This document shows, piece after piece, positions 6,679 through 13,448 of a stretch of DNA of 14,475 bases. The DNA comes from SCTD01 sp038256525 (GTDB taxonomy: Bacteria; Actinomycetota; Actinomycetes; Mycobacteriales; SCTD01). The notes beneath the pieces are model-generated. The model worked only from the letters and a program-made list of their open reading frames with translations, made no database searches and was not told the origin of the DNA. The position numbers and the translations under genes are program-made. The stretch spans positions 1-14,475 of the forward strand of contig JBBSKF010000098.1 in the NCBI GenBank assembly GCA_038256525.1. Direction: 5' to 3'. How positions within the stretch are numbered: position 1 is the stretch's first letter; each line of letters opens with the position of its first letter.

Positions 6679-7797
6679 TCAGAGCTGCTCGATGACGTAG
6701 TCGATGCAGGCGGTCAGCGCCTCGACGTCGGCCGGCTCGACCGCCGGGAACATCGCGATGCGCAGCTGGTTGCGGCCGAGCTTGCGGTAGGGCTCGGTGT
6801 CGACGATGCCGTTGGCCCGCAGCGCCTTGGCCACCGCGGCGGCGTCCACCGAGGCGTCGACGTCGATCGTGGCGACCACCTGCGAGCGCATCGCCGGGTC
6901 GGTCACGAACGGCGCCGCCACGGCGCTCTTGTCGGCCCACCCGTAGAGCCGGGAGGACGAGTCGGCCGTGCGCCCGACCGCCCAGGACAGCCCGCCCTGG
7001 CCCAGCATCCAGTCGACCTGCTCGGCCATGAGGAAGACGGTCGCGAGCGATGGCGTGTTGTAGGTCTGGTCGAGCCGGCTGTTGTCGAGCGCGATGCTCA
7101 GGTCGTACGACGCCGGAACCCAGCGGCCGGTGGCCCGGATCGCCTCGATGCGCTCAAGCGCCGCCGGGGACATCAGCGCCAGCCACAGCCCTCCGTCGGA
7201 GGCGAAGCACTTCTGCGGGGCGAAGTAGTAGACGTCGAACTCGGCGGCCTCCACCGGCAGGCCACCCGCGCCGCTGGTCGCGTCCACGGCGACGAGCGCC
7301 CCCTCGTCCGCCCCGGCCACCCGGCGGATCGGCATCATCACACCGGTCGAGGTCTCGTTGTGGGTCAGGGCGTAGAGGTCGACGCCGACCTCCGCCACCG
7401 GCACCGGATGGCTGCCCGCGTCGGACGAGACGACCGATGGCTCGGACAGGAACGGGGCCGATCTCGCGGCGGTCGCGAACTTCGAGCTGAACTCGCCGAA
7501 CGACAGGTGCTGCGACTTCTGCGCGATCAGGCCAAACGTGGCGATGTCCCAGAACTCGGTGCTGCCGCCGTTGCCGAGCACCACCTCGTACCCGTCAGGA
7601 AGACTGAACAGGTCCCGCAGACCCGACCGCAGCCGACCGACCTGGCCTCGTACCGGCGCCTGCCGGTGCGAGGTGCCGAGATAGTCGCGGCCGGTCGCCA
7701 GCAGGGCCTCGAGCTGGGCCGGCCGCACCTTCGACGGACCGGACCCGAAACGGCCGTCGCCGGGCAGCAGGTCGGCCGGAATCTCCAGTGCGGTCAT
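6679..7797 (-). CDS. serC: Phosphoserine aminotransferase SerC
   Basis: A 372-residue PLP enzyme that converts 3-phosphohydroxypyruvate and glutamate to phosphoserine and 2-oxoglutarate, the second step of serine synthesis. Colinear with the mycobacterial-type SerC: GDGRFGSGPSKVRPAQLE (13-30), GTSHRQAPV (41-49), GYEVVLGNGGSTEFWD (69-84), THNETSTGV (145-153), VDATSGAGGLPV (171-182) and the PLP-binding Lys196 in YYFAPQKCFASDGGLW. The C-terminus ANGIVDTEPYRKLGRNQLRI is also typical. The length equals the family norm. ATG 7797 overlaps the citA stop (ATGA), and this start matches the family; longer forms would run inside citA. Coupling to citA, and the divergent pdxH that makes PLP, place it in a cofactor- and carbon-supply neighbourhood. 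Confidence 0.97.
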   Translation of the reverse strand: MTALEIPADLLPGDGRFGSGPSKVRPAQLEALLATGRDYLGTSHRQAPVRGQVGRLRSGLRDLFSLPDGYEVVLGNGGSTEFWDIATFGLIAQKSQHLSFGEFSSKFATAARSAPFLSEPSVVSSDAGSHPVPVAEVGVDLYALTHNETSTGVMMPIRRVAGADEGALVAVDATSGAGGLPVEAAEFDVYYFAPQKCFASDGGLWLALMSPAALERIEAIRATGRWVPASYDLSIALDNSRLDQTYNTPSLATVFLMAEQVDWMLGQGGLSWAVGRTADSSSRLYGWADKSAVAAPFVTDPAMRSQVVATIDVDASVDAAAVAKALRANGIVDTEPYRKLGRNQLRIAMFPAVEPADVEALTACIDYVIEQL

Positions 7798-8912
7798 ATC
7801 TGGTTGCCTGCGGGAAGTGTGCCGCTCTCGACGTCGCCGACCGGCCGCGCCCCCGGCCCGATGTAGCGCGCCGACGGGCGGATCAGCTTGTTGAGCTTCT
7901 TCTGCTCGAGGATGTGCGCGCTCCACCCCGCGGTGCGGCCACAGGTGAACATCGAGGTGAACATCGACGGCGGGACCTCGGCGAAGTCCAGGACCACGGC
8001 CGACCAGAACTCCACGTTGGTACGCAGCGCGCGGTCGGGGTAGCGCGCGGTGAGCTCCTCGATCGCGGCTGTCTCCAGCGCCTCCGCCACCTCGAAGCGA
8101 TGCGAGCCGAGTTCGAGTGCCGTACGCCGCAGCACCCGCGCGCGCGGGTCTTCTGCGCGGTAGACGCGGTGCCCGAAGCCCATGAGGCGCTCCTTGCGGT
8201 CCAGCACCCCCTTCACGTAGCCGACCGGGTCGCCGGACTTCTCGACGTCGTCGAGCATCGCCAGCACGCGGCTCGGGGCACCACCGTGCAGTGGGCCGGA
8301 CAGCGCGCCGATGGCCCCGGAGATCGAGGCGGCCGCATCGGCGCCGGTCGAGGCGATGACGCGGGCGGTGAAGGTGGAGGCGTTCATCCCGTGCTCGGCG
8401 GCCGAGACGAAGTAGGCGTCCACGGCTTTGGTGTGCGCCGGGTCGGGGTCACCCTTCCAGCGGATCATGAAGCGCTCGACGATGGTCTTGGCCTTGTCGA
8501 CCTCGCGCTGGGGGACCATCGGCTTGCCGAGCCCCCGGGCCGACTGCGCGACGAAGGCCATCGTCATGACCGACACCCGGGCCAGGTCCTCGCGGATCTG
8601 CTCCGCGCCGATGTCGAGCATCTGCTGCAGGCCCCAGGCCGGCGCGAGCATCGCGATCGCGGACTGCACGTCGACACGGATGTCACCGGAGTGAACCGGC
8701 AGCGGGAACGGCTCGGCCGGTGGCAGGCCGGGATTGAACTTGCCGTCGACCAGCAGCCCCCACACGTGACCGAAGCTGCGGCTGCCGACGAGGTCCTCGA
8801 TGTCCACGCCGCGATAGCGCAGCGCGCTGCCCTCCTTGTCCGGTTCCGCGATCTCGGTCTCGAAGGCGACGACACCGTCGAGGCCGGGCTGGAACAGCGG
8901 GGAGGCAGCCAT
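7794..8912 (-). CDS. citA: Citrate synthase 2 (CitA type)
   Basis: About 372 residues if translation starts at ATG 8912; an in-frame ATG at 8921 would add three residues. I prefer 8912 because the distance to PGLDGVVAF then matches relatives such as mycobacterial CitA. It condenses oxaloacetate and acetyl-CoA to citrate. Visible motifs are PGLDGVVAFETEIAEPD (9-25), LRYRGVDIEDL (31-41), AAEHGMNASTFTARV (171-185), GPLHGGAP with catalytic His209, MGFGHRVYRAEDPRA with His248, and MFTCGRTAGW (321-330). The usual catalytic Asp of the NVD motif is Glu302 here (NVEFWSAVVLD), which I recall as normal for this subfamily. It overlaps serC by ATGA and diverges from pdxH. It is probably a second citrate synthase alongside a housekeeping GltA elsewhere; methylcitrate activity cannot be excluded. 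Confidence 0.94.
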   Translation of the reverse strand: MAASPLFQPGLDGVVAFETEIAEPDKEGSALRYRGVDIEDLVGSRSFGHVWGLLVDGKFNPGLPPAEPFPLPVHSGDIRVDVQSAIAMLAPAWGLQQMLDIGAEQIREDLARVSVMTMAFVAQSARGLGKPMVPQREVDKAKTIVERFMIRWKGDPDPAHTKAVDAYFVSAAEHGMNASTFTARVIASTGADAAASISGAIGALSGPLHGGAPSRVLAMLDDVEKSGDPVGYVKGVLDRKERLMGFGHRVYRAEDPRARVLRRTALELGSHRFEVAEALETAAIEELTARYPDRALRTNVEFWSAVVLDFAEVPPSMFTSMFTCGRTAGWSAHILEQKKLNKLIRPSARYIGPGARPVGDVESGTLPAGNQI

Positions 8913-8932
8913 GCGGTCCATCTTGCCGTGCC

Positions 8933-8951
8933 CGGGGGCGGGCAGCCCCCG
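8933..8951. promoter_or_regulatory. GC-rich dyad between divergent citA and pdxH
   Basis: CGGGGGC and GCCCCCG form a perfect seven-bp stem with a five-base loop, occupying the middle of the 56-base gap between the two start codons. Immediately to its right is the eight-base palindrome GGCTAGCC (8953-8960), which overlaps the candidate pdxH -10 box. It could be an operator or a leader hairpin of citA. Inferred from symmetry and position. Confidence 0.4.
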
Positions 8952-8955
8952 CGGC

Positions 8956-8961
8956 TAGCCT
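8956..8961 (+). promoter_or_regulatory. Candidate -10 box (TAGCCT) for pdxH
   Basis: TAGCCT fits TANNNT and is followed by seven bases and then ATG 8969. That is the layout of leaderless actinobacterial genes, and no Shine-Dalgarno sequence is present before this ATG, which agrees. No convincing -35 is visible. Confidence 0.5.
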
Positions 8962-8968
8962 TTCCCGG

Positions 8969-9610
8969 ATGGACAGCGCCCGCGCCCTGGCCGATCTGCG
9001 CCGGGACTACTCCCGCGCCGGCCTCGCTGAGACCGACCTGGCCCCCACCTGGCTCGAGCAGTTCTCCCGCTGGTTCGACGAGGCTGCGGCCCTGACCGAG
9101 CCCAACGCGGTCGTCCTCGCGACGGCCACCGGGGACGGCGTCCCGAGCGCGCGCACCGTGCTGCTCAAGGCCTGTGACGAGCGGGGGTTGGTCGTGTTCA
9201 CCAACCTGACCTCGCGCAAGGGTCGCGAGGCGCTCGCCAACCCGCGGGCGAGTCTGCTGTTCTCCTGGGTCGACCTGGAGCGGCAGATCCTGCTCGAGGG
9301 AGACGTCGAGCAGGTGTCCCGGGAGCAGACCGAGGACTACTTCCGGGCCCGGCCACGCCGCACGCAGATCGCCGCCTGGGTGTCACACCAGTCCGCGGTC
9401 GTGGCCGACCGGCCGGAGCTGGAGCGGCGGCAGGCCGAGCTGACTGCGCACTTCGGTGACGACGACGTCCCGGTTCCCGACTTCTGGGGCGGTCTGCGGG
9501 TCGTGCCGAGGGCCGTCGAGTTCTGGCAGGGACGGCGCGACCGGCTGCACGACCGGCTGCGCTACCGGTTGGCCGGGGACGGTTGGGTCGTCGAGCGCCT
9601 GTCCCCGTGA
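8969..9610 (+). CDS. pdxH: Pyridoxamine 5'-phosphate oxidase PdxH
   Basis: A 213-residue FMN enzyme that oxidises pyridoxine or pyridoxamine 5'-phosphate to pyridoxal 5'-phosphate (PLP). Family marks are the N-terminal MDSARALADLRRDYSRAGL, the FMN-binding SARTVLLKACD (60-70), FTNLTSRKGRE (77-87), the YFRARPRRTQIAAWVSHQS stretch (124-142), PVPDFWGGLRVVP (168-180) and EFWQGRRDRLHDRLRYR (184-200). The C-terminus VVERLSP is the expected end, so the protein is complete. ATG 8969 gives family length and follows a TAGCCT box at leaderless spacing. It diverges from citA-serC, and SerC depends on the PLP made here. Its stop overlaps the ATG of the next MFS gene (TGATG), so the transporter is co-expressed. 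Confidence 0.97.
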   Translation: MDSARALADLRRDYSRAGLAETDLAPTWLEQFSRWFDEAAALTEPNAVVLATATGDGVPSARTVLLKACDERGLVVFTNLTSRKGREALANPRASLLFSWVDLERQILLEGDVEQVSREQTEDYFRARPRRTQIAAWVSHQSAVVADRPELERRQAELTAHFGDDDVPVPDFWGGLRVVPRAVEFWQGRRDRLHDRLRYRLAGDGWVVERLSP

Positions 9611-10872
9611 TGGGCCTGCGCGGCGCGACGCTGGACCTCACGCCGCTTCGGCAGTCCGCGGCGTACCGCCGTCTGCTGTTCGGGGACGCCGTCTCGGTCA
9701 TCGGCACCCAGGTGACCACCGTCGCCATCCCCATCCAGGTCTACGCCCAGACGCGGTCGGCTGCCGCCGTCGGGCTGGTCGGGTTGGCCGGCCTGGTGCC
9801 GCTCGTCGTCTTCGGGCTGTACGGCGGGGCCATCGCCGACGCCGTCGACCGCCGCCGGTTGGTGCTGCTCACGACATCAGGTCAGGCCGTGCTCGCGGTC
9901 GTCCTGGTCGGTCAGGCGCTGGCCGGGCTCGAGTCGACCTGGCTGCTCTACGCGGTCGTCGCCGCCCAGTCAGGGCTGTTCGCCATCGACGCCCCGGCGC
10001 GGCAGGCCCTCCTGCCGCGGCTGCTGCCGGTCGCCCTGCTGCCCTCGGCCAACGCCCTTCGCCAGGTGGAGTTCAACCTCGGAGTCACCATCGGTCCGCT
10101 GCTCGCCGGTGTGCTCGTCGCGCGCTTCGGCTACGAGGCGGCGTACGGCTTGGACGCGGTGTCCTTCCTTGCCGCTCTGTTCGCGGTCGCCGGGCTGCCG
10201 GCGATGCCCCCGACCGGTGGGGGGCGGCGGGCCGGGACGGCCAGCGTCCTGGAGGGGCTGGCGTTCCTGCGCACCCGCCAGGTGCTGCTGATGACCTTCG
10301 TGGTGGATCTCGTGGCCATGGTCTTCGCCATGCCGCGAGCGCTGTTCCCGGCCCTCGCCGAGCAGGTCTACGGCGGCGGCCCGCAGACGGCCGGCCTGCT
10401 CTACTCGGCGCTGGCGGCGGGGGCGCTGCTCGGGGCGCTGTTCTCCGGCTGGGTCCGGCGGGTCCACCGGCACGGGGTGGCGGTGCTCGCCGCGATCGGT
10501 GTGTGGGGGCTCGCGGTGACGTTGTTCGGGTTCGCCGACGTGCTCTGGCTGGGGGTGCTGTGCCTCGCCGTCGCCGGGGCGGCCGACATGGTCTCGGCGG
10601 TCTTTCGCACCGCGATCCTGCAGGCAGCCGCCCCCGATGAGATGCGCGGCCGGCTCGGCGGGGTGTTCATCGTGGTCGTGGCCGGCGGGCCTCGGCTGGG
10701 GGACGCACGCGCGGGAGGCGGCGCGGAGCTGATCGGGCTGCAGGGGGCCTCGGTCGCCGGCGGGCTCGCGGTGGTCGGGATCACCGCGGCGGTCGCGGCC
10801 GGCGCGTCGCGGTTTCGCGCGTACGACGCCCGTGCCCCTCACCCCCAGCCCGACGCCACCCCGACCCCCTGA
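9610..10872 (+). CDS. MFS transporter (MFS_3/EntS-like)
   Basis: A 420-residue, 12-helix protein beginning at ATG 9610, which shares one base with the pdxH stop. A GTG immediately upstream is an alternative start. Features are AAYRRLLFGDAVSVIGTQV (18-36), FGLYGGAIADAVDRRR (68-83) with the loop motif, the FAIDAPARQALLPRLLP segment, and ANALRQVEFNLGVTIGP. The late loop DEMRGRLGGVF, also found in the other MFS protein of this window as AQMRGRVMALY, is typical of the MFS_3/EntS group. The tail (APHPQPDATPTP) is Pro-rich and short. Coupling to pdxH is suggestive of a vitamin B6-related substrate, but such pairing is no proof and the substrate stays unknown. A hairpin terminator candidate starts two bases after the stop codon. 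Confidence 0.92.
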   Translation: MGLRGATLDLTPLRQSAAYRRLLFGDAVSVIGTQVTTVAIPIQVYAQTRSAAAVGLVGLAGLVPLVVFGLYGGAIADAVDRRRLVLLTTSGQAVLAVVLVGQALAGLESTWLLYAVVAAQSGLFAIDAPARQALLPRLLPVALLPSANALRQVEFNLGVTIGPLLAGVLVARFGYEAAYGLDAVSFLAALFAVAGLPAMPPTGGGRRAGTASVLEGLAFLRTRQVLLMTFVVDLVAMVFAMPRALFPALAEQVYGGGPQTAGLLYSALAAGALLGALFSGWVRRVHRHGVAVLAAIGVWGLAVTLFGFADVLWLGVLCLAVAGAADMVSAVFRTAILQAAAPDEMRGRLGGVFIVVVAGGPRLGDARAGGGAELIGLQGASVAGGLAVVGITAAVAAGASRFRAYDARAPHPQPDATPTP

Positions 10873-10873
10873 C

Positions 10874-10914
10874 CCACCCCCGTTGATCAGGTGGGGGGTG
10901 GTGGCTCGCCTTTT
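10874..10914 (+). terminator. Hairpin terminator candidate after the pdxH-MFS operon
   Basis: CCACCCCC (10874-10881) pairs perfectly with GGGGGTGG (10894-10901) across a 12-base loop containing the palindrome TGATCA. A TTTT run follows nine bases later (10911-10914). It starts two bases after the MFS stop. The U-run is short and displaced, as is common in actinobacteria. Confidence 0.55.
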
Positions 10915-10949
10915 CCGTCGCTGGATAGCGGGTAGCCCCTCGACAACGA

Positions 10950-10964
10950 GGCGCCCAGGGCGCC
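10950..10964. promoter_or_regulatory. Fifteen-base dyad upstream of the MscS-like gene
   Basis: GGCGCCC-A-GGGCGCC is a perfect inverted repeat around a central A, 30 bases before the ATG at 10995. The remaining leader holds TAGCGG and TAGCCC (10925-10937), possible but poor -10 boxes. The dyad could be an operator or a leader hairpin; nothing decides between them. Confidence 0.3.
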
Positions 10965-10994
10965 GCTGGCCCCCGCGCATCCCGAGGAGATCCC

Positions 10995-11882
10995 ATGTCC
11001 GCACCGCTCGCTCTCGACCTCGAGGGTCCGGTCACCGACGGGTTCCGCTCCGTCACGACCTTCGTGCCGAGGTTCCTCGGCTTCCTGCTCATCCTCGTCG
11101 TCGGCTACTTCGTGGCCAAGGTCCTCGCGACGCTGGTCGACAAGCTGCTCGAGCGGGCCGGCTTCGATCGCGCTGTCGAGAAGGGGGGTATCAAGAAGGC
11201 GCTCGCGAACAGTCAGTACGACGCCAGCGACATCGTCGCCAAGCTGGTCTTCTTCGCGATCTTCATCCCCTTCCTGTCAGCCGCGATCGGCGTCCTCGGC
11301 ATCGCAGCGCTGCAGGAACCGCTCACCGCCTTCATCTCGCTGATCCCGCAGATCATCGTCGCGATCATCCTGATCGTGGTCGGCGCGGTGCTCGCCGGCT
11401 CCGTCAAGGGCATCATCTCGAACGCGCTGGGCGGCCTGTCGTACGGCACGGTGCTCGCCAACATCGCCAGCGTCCTGATCCTGCTGGGCTTCGTGAAGGC
11501 GGCGCTGGACCAGGTGGGCATCGCCACCGATGTCACTGGACCGCTGCTGTACGCCATCCTCGGCACCGTCGCCGGCGTGATCATCGTGGGCGTCGGGGGC
11601 GGGCTGATCCGACCCATGCAGAGCCGCTGGGAGATGATGCTCAACACTGCCGAGCGGGAGAAGGACAACATCAAGCGGGAGATGGCCTCGTCCCCGAGCA
11701 GCTCCGCGCCGAGCGAGGCCTATCCGGCGGATCCGGGATACGGCACGACGACCCCTCCGGTGCCCGTCGCGGGGATGCAGGCGCCGGTCACGGCTCCACT
11801 GGTTCCGCCGGCTCCGCTCGTTCCGCCGGCTCCGGTTGCTGCGGCGGACGCACCCACCACGAGCTTCAAGGCGCAGCAGTAG
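10995..11882 (+). CDS. TM-helix (MscS/CmpX-like) membrane protein
   Basis: A 295-residue protein. ATG 10995 is preceded by a clear GAGGAG ribosome site (10984-10989). About five transmembrane segments are visible (roughly 26-46, 82-104, 117-139, 152-173 and 185-205). Two of them carry the 'conserved TM helix' pattern of small-conductance mechanosensitive channel relatives: VPRFLGFLLILVVGYFVAK and IPQIIVAIILIVVGAVLAGS, each followed by an amphipathic stretch. The classic MscS beta domain is absent, so this is the CmpX-like, channel-related class; gating by tension is inferred from family, not shown. After the last helix comes a charged segment (RWEMMLNTAEREKDNIKREM) and a disordered Pro/Ala/Ser tail from about residue 231 with short tandem repeats. 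It is transcribed alone and faces the tRNA-Arg gene. Confidence 0.85.
   Translation: MSAPLALDLEGPVTDGFRSVTTFVPRFLGFLLILVVGYFVAKVLATLVDKLLERAGFDRAVEKGGIKKALANSQYDASDIVAKLVFFAIFIPFLSAAIGVLGIAALQEPLTAFISLIPQIIVAIILIVVGAVLAGSVKGIISNALGGLSYGTVLANIASVLILLGFVKAALDQVGIATDVTGPLLYAILGTVAGVIIVGVGGGLIRPMQSRWEMMLNTAEREKDNIKREMASSPSSSAPSEAYPADPGYGTTTPPVPVAGMQAPVTAPLVPPAPLVPPAPVAAADAPTTSFKAQQ
11792..11827 (+). repeat. Tandem 18-bp repeat encoding a Pro-rich tail
   Basis: Two adjacent 18-base units of the form GGCTCC-nnnn-GTTCCGCC (11792-11809 and 11810-11827) are followed by a degenerate third. They encode repeats of APLVPP in the disordered C-terminus of the TM-helix protein. Repeat number is likely to vary between strains. 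Confidence 0.75.
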
Positions 11883-11902
11883 CCCGGAGGGTGTTCAGGG
11901 TG

Positions 11903-11975
11903 TGCCCCCGGAGAGAATCGAACTCCCGACGCCCTCCTTAGGACGGAGGCGCTCTGTCCACTGAGCTACGGAGGC
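11903..11975 (-). tRNA. tRNA-Arg (anticodon CCU)
   Basis: Read on the minus strand, a full 73-base cloverleaf is present. The acceptor stem is GCCTCCG paired with CGGGGGC (one G-U pair). The D arm is GCTC/GAGC. The anticodon stem is CCTCC/GGAGG with loop GTCCTAA, giving anticodon CCU for the AGG codon. The T arm is GGGAG-TTCGATT-CTCTC. The discriminator base is A, and the 3' CCA is not encoded. The AGG codon is rare in such GC-rich genomes. The gene lies antisense between the TM-helix gene and a small hypothetical gene. Confidence 0.96.
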
Positions 11976-12032
11976 GGACCCGACCAGCCTAACCTCGTCC
12001 TGACAGCCAGTTTCGCTCGGAGAGGTGCCACC

Positions 12033-12227
12033 ATGTCCGGGCAGCAGTCGGACGGACGTCGCCGGCGTCGGCGTGCGGTCGGCCCAGCCGGGGCTCGGCC
12101 GGCGGAGCCCCGCACGGCCGCACACTTCGATGATCAGGTGTCGCGGCCCGATGACCGTGCCGACGAGCGTCCCGATGAGGACGAGGAGCGCCTGCTTCGC
12201 GACGTGCCGCCACACCACGGCGCCTGA
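12033..12227 (+). CDS. Small hypothetical protein
   Basis: A 64-residue frame from ATG 12033 with a good GGAGAGG ribosome site seven bases upstream (12019-12025), which is the main reason to accept it. The N-terminal half is very basic (DGRRRRRRAVG), the C-terminal half acidic (DDRADERPDEDEERLL), and the end is RDVPPHHGA. Short actinobacterial proteins with a charged body and an LLxxxPPHH/W-G end are, from memory, recurrent, but I cannot name a family. No membrane segment is present. An open frame on the opposite strand is mostly the antisense of this gene and the tRNA, and I do not accept it. The gene converges on mscL. Confidence 0.6.
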   Translation: MSGQQSDGRRRRRRAVGPAGARPAEPRTAAHFDDQVSRPDDRADERPDEDEERLLRDVPPHHGA

Positions 12228-12265
12228 GTGCTCCGGCATGGACGCACCTGACCCGCATGGCCCAA

Positions 12266-12326
12266 GATCATCAGGTGGTTGCCGTCGGACACGCCCGGCG
12301 CGTTCGACGTCAACCCCCTGATGATC
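12266..12326. repeat. Large near-perfect inverted repeat at the mscL 3' end (REP-like; possible bidirectional terminator)
   Basis: Two 25-base arms (12266-12290 and 12302-12326) match at 22 of 25 positions, separated by 11 bases (ACGCCCGGCGC). The outer ten pairs, beginning GATCATCAGG, are perfect. The right arm overlaps the first two bases of the mscL stop triplet (12325-12327). The element fills most of the gap between two convergent genes, so it can terminate transcription in both directions, although neither side has a real U run. Its size and symmetry exceed a normal terminator and resemble a dispersed palindromic (REP-type) element; a second copy is not seen in this window. Confidence 0.8.
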
Positions 12327-12798
12327 ATGCCGGCGGAGTGGGACCGGGGGGTGACGGCTGGGTCGGTGGCGGCGGCTCGGTGGTGACCTGCCGCACGGTG
12401 ACCTGCTGCACGGCGCAGAAGGCGCACCGGGTGGCGGCTGAGGGGATGTTGGACAGGCACTCGGGGCACTGCTTGGTCGTCGACTGCACTTCGGGCTCGG
12501 TCTTGTAGCGCTCCATCAGGCGGTTGACCGGCTGCAGCACGAGGAAGTAGATGACGGCGGCGACGAGCGCGAAGCTGAGCAGGGCCTGCAGGAACAGTCC
12601 GTAGGGGAACTCCACGCTCGCAAGGGTGAACGAACGGTCCCTGACGTCGCCGGAGGCGCCGGTGACGACGCCGACGAGCGGGGTGATGAAGGCCGCGACG
12701 AACGCCGTCACCACGGCGCCGAACGCAGCGCCGATCACGACGGCGATGGCGAGGTCGACGACATTGCCGCGCAGGAGGAACTTCTTGAAGCCGTTCAT
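12325..12798 (-). CDS. mscL: Large-conductance mechanosensitive channel MscL with C-terminal zinc ribbon
   Basis: A 157-residue channel that opens under high membrane tension to release solutes during hypo-osmotic shock. The MscL signature is clear: N-terminal MNGFKKFLLRGNVVDLAIAV (1-20), first helix through GAAFGAVVTAFVAAFITPL (23-41), the periplasmic loop, then second helix FLQALLSFALVAAVIYFLV (69-87) and PVNRLMERYK. After the channel comes a zinc ribbon, CPECLSNIPSAATRCAFC (Cys 111, 114, 125, 128), then a Pro-rich end. From memory, this extra domain is common in actinobacterial MscL; its ligand is presumed to be zinc. ATG 12798 overlaps the stop of the SAF-domain gene (ATGA). The gene's stop lies at the edge of a large inverted repeat. 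Confidence 0.96.
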   Translation of the reverse strand: MNGFKKFLLRGNVVDLAIAVVIGAAFGAVVTAFVAAFITPLVGVVTGASGDVRDRSFTLASVEFPYGLFLQALLSFALVAAVIYFLVLQPVNRLMERYKTEPEVQSTTKQCPECLSNIPSAATRCAFCAVQQVTVRQVTTEPPPPTQPSPPGPTPPA

Positions 12799-13448
12799 CG
12801 CGGCAGCACCACCACGGAGAGCAGGCCGGAGACGGCGGCGGCCGCGAGCCGGGCGGCGGTGGGCCGACCCGCGGCCACCACCAGCAGAGACCCCTCACCG
12901 GGGTCGCCCCCGAGAGCCGGCACGGACAGCACTCGTACGCCGGCAGCGACCACCGCGGCGGTCGCTCCGCCCTCGGGCGGGGCAGCCAGGACGTCGATGC
13001 GGTCACCGGCCTCGACGAGCGCTGCGGCGGCCGGTTCGGCGACCCGGACCGGCACCGCCACCTCCGAGCCCTCACTCCCGGCTGGCAGCAGCCCGGCACC
13101 GAGCAGGCGTACGTCGGTCAAGGTCTCGCCGCGGCGGACCGGTCCGGCCACCAGCCGGCCGACGGCGCCGGCCGGTCCGGAAAGAGCCCCGGCCGGCAGC
13201 AGCGCGTCCGGCACCGAGGCCACGACGAGGTCCTCTGGCGTGAGCACAGCGCCCGCGGGCAGGTCGCGGGCCACGGTGAGCACCTCGACGCGGGGCGCGG
13301 GCGGCGGCGCGACGGCGGTCAGTCCGGCTGCGACCGCACCGGCGGCGAGCCCTGCGGCGAGCAGCACGCGGTACCGGGCGATCGCGCATCGCAGATCCTG
13401 CAGCGACCTGCCCCTGGTGGCAGCACCTCTCGCGGCTGGGCCTCTCAT
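12795..13448 (-). CDS. SAF-domain membrane-anchored protein (CpaB/RcpC-like)
   Basis: A 217-residue protein starting at ATG 13448, which overlaps the mtnP stop (ATGA). A basic N-terminus (residues 1-25) is followed by one transmembrane segment (about 28-48, RVLLAAGLAAGAVAAGLTAV). A SAF domain follows at about 54-114, with VLTVARDLPAGAVLTPEDLVVASVP, the LVAGPVRRGETLTDVRLL repeat-like half, and then a CpaB/RcpC-like region (127-215) with EAGDRIDVLAAPP. SAF domains are found in Flp pilus assembly proteins (CpaB) and in sialic acid synthases; the anchor plus C-terminal part point to the CpaB side. No pilus genes are nearby, so a pilus role is doubtful. The coupling to mtnP and mscL is tight; its job there is unknown. 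Confidence 0.85.
   Translation of the reverse strand: MRGPAARGAATRGRSLQDLRCAIARYRVLLAAGLAAGAVAAGLTAVAPPPAPRVEVLTVARDLPAGAVLTPEDLVVASVPDALLPAGALSGPAGAVGRLVAGPVRRGETLTDVRLLGAGLLPAGSEGSEVAVPVRVAEPAAAALVEAGDRIDVLAAPPEGGATAAVVAAGVRVLSVPALGGDPGEGSLLVVAAGRPTAARLAAAAVSGLLSVVVLPR

Noticed and set aside
7788..9095. Plus-strand frame of 435 codons opposite citA
   Set aside because: Asp/Arg/His/Gly-rich mirror of a well-identified enzyme gene; no motif or start signal.
11903..11975. tRNA-Arg(CCU) as an integration site
   Set aside because: No repeat of the tRNA 3' end, integrase or foreign-looking genes are visible on either side in this window.
11895..12239. Minus-strand 114-codon frame across the tRNA and small gene
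   Set aside because: Its C-terminal part (VAQWTERLRPKEGVGSSIL) is simply the translated tRNA-Arg gene, a classic false ORF. The rest is antisense to a gene with a better ribosome site.
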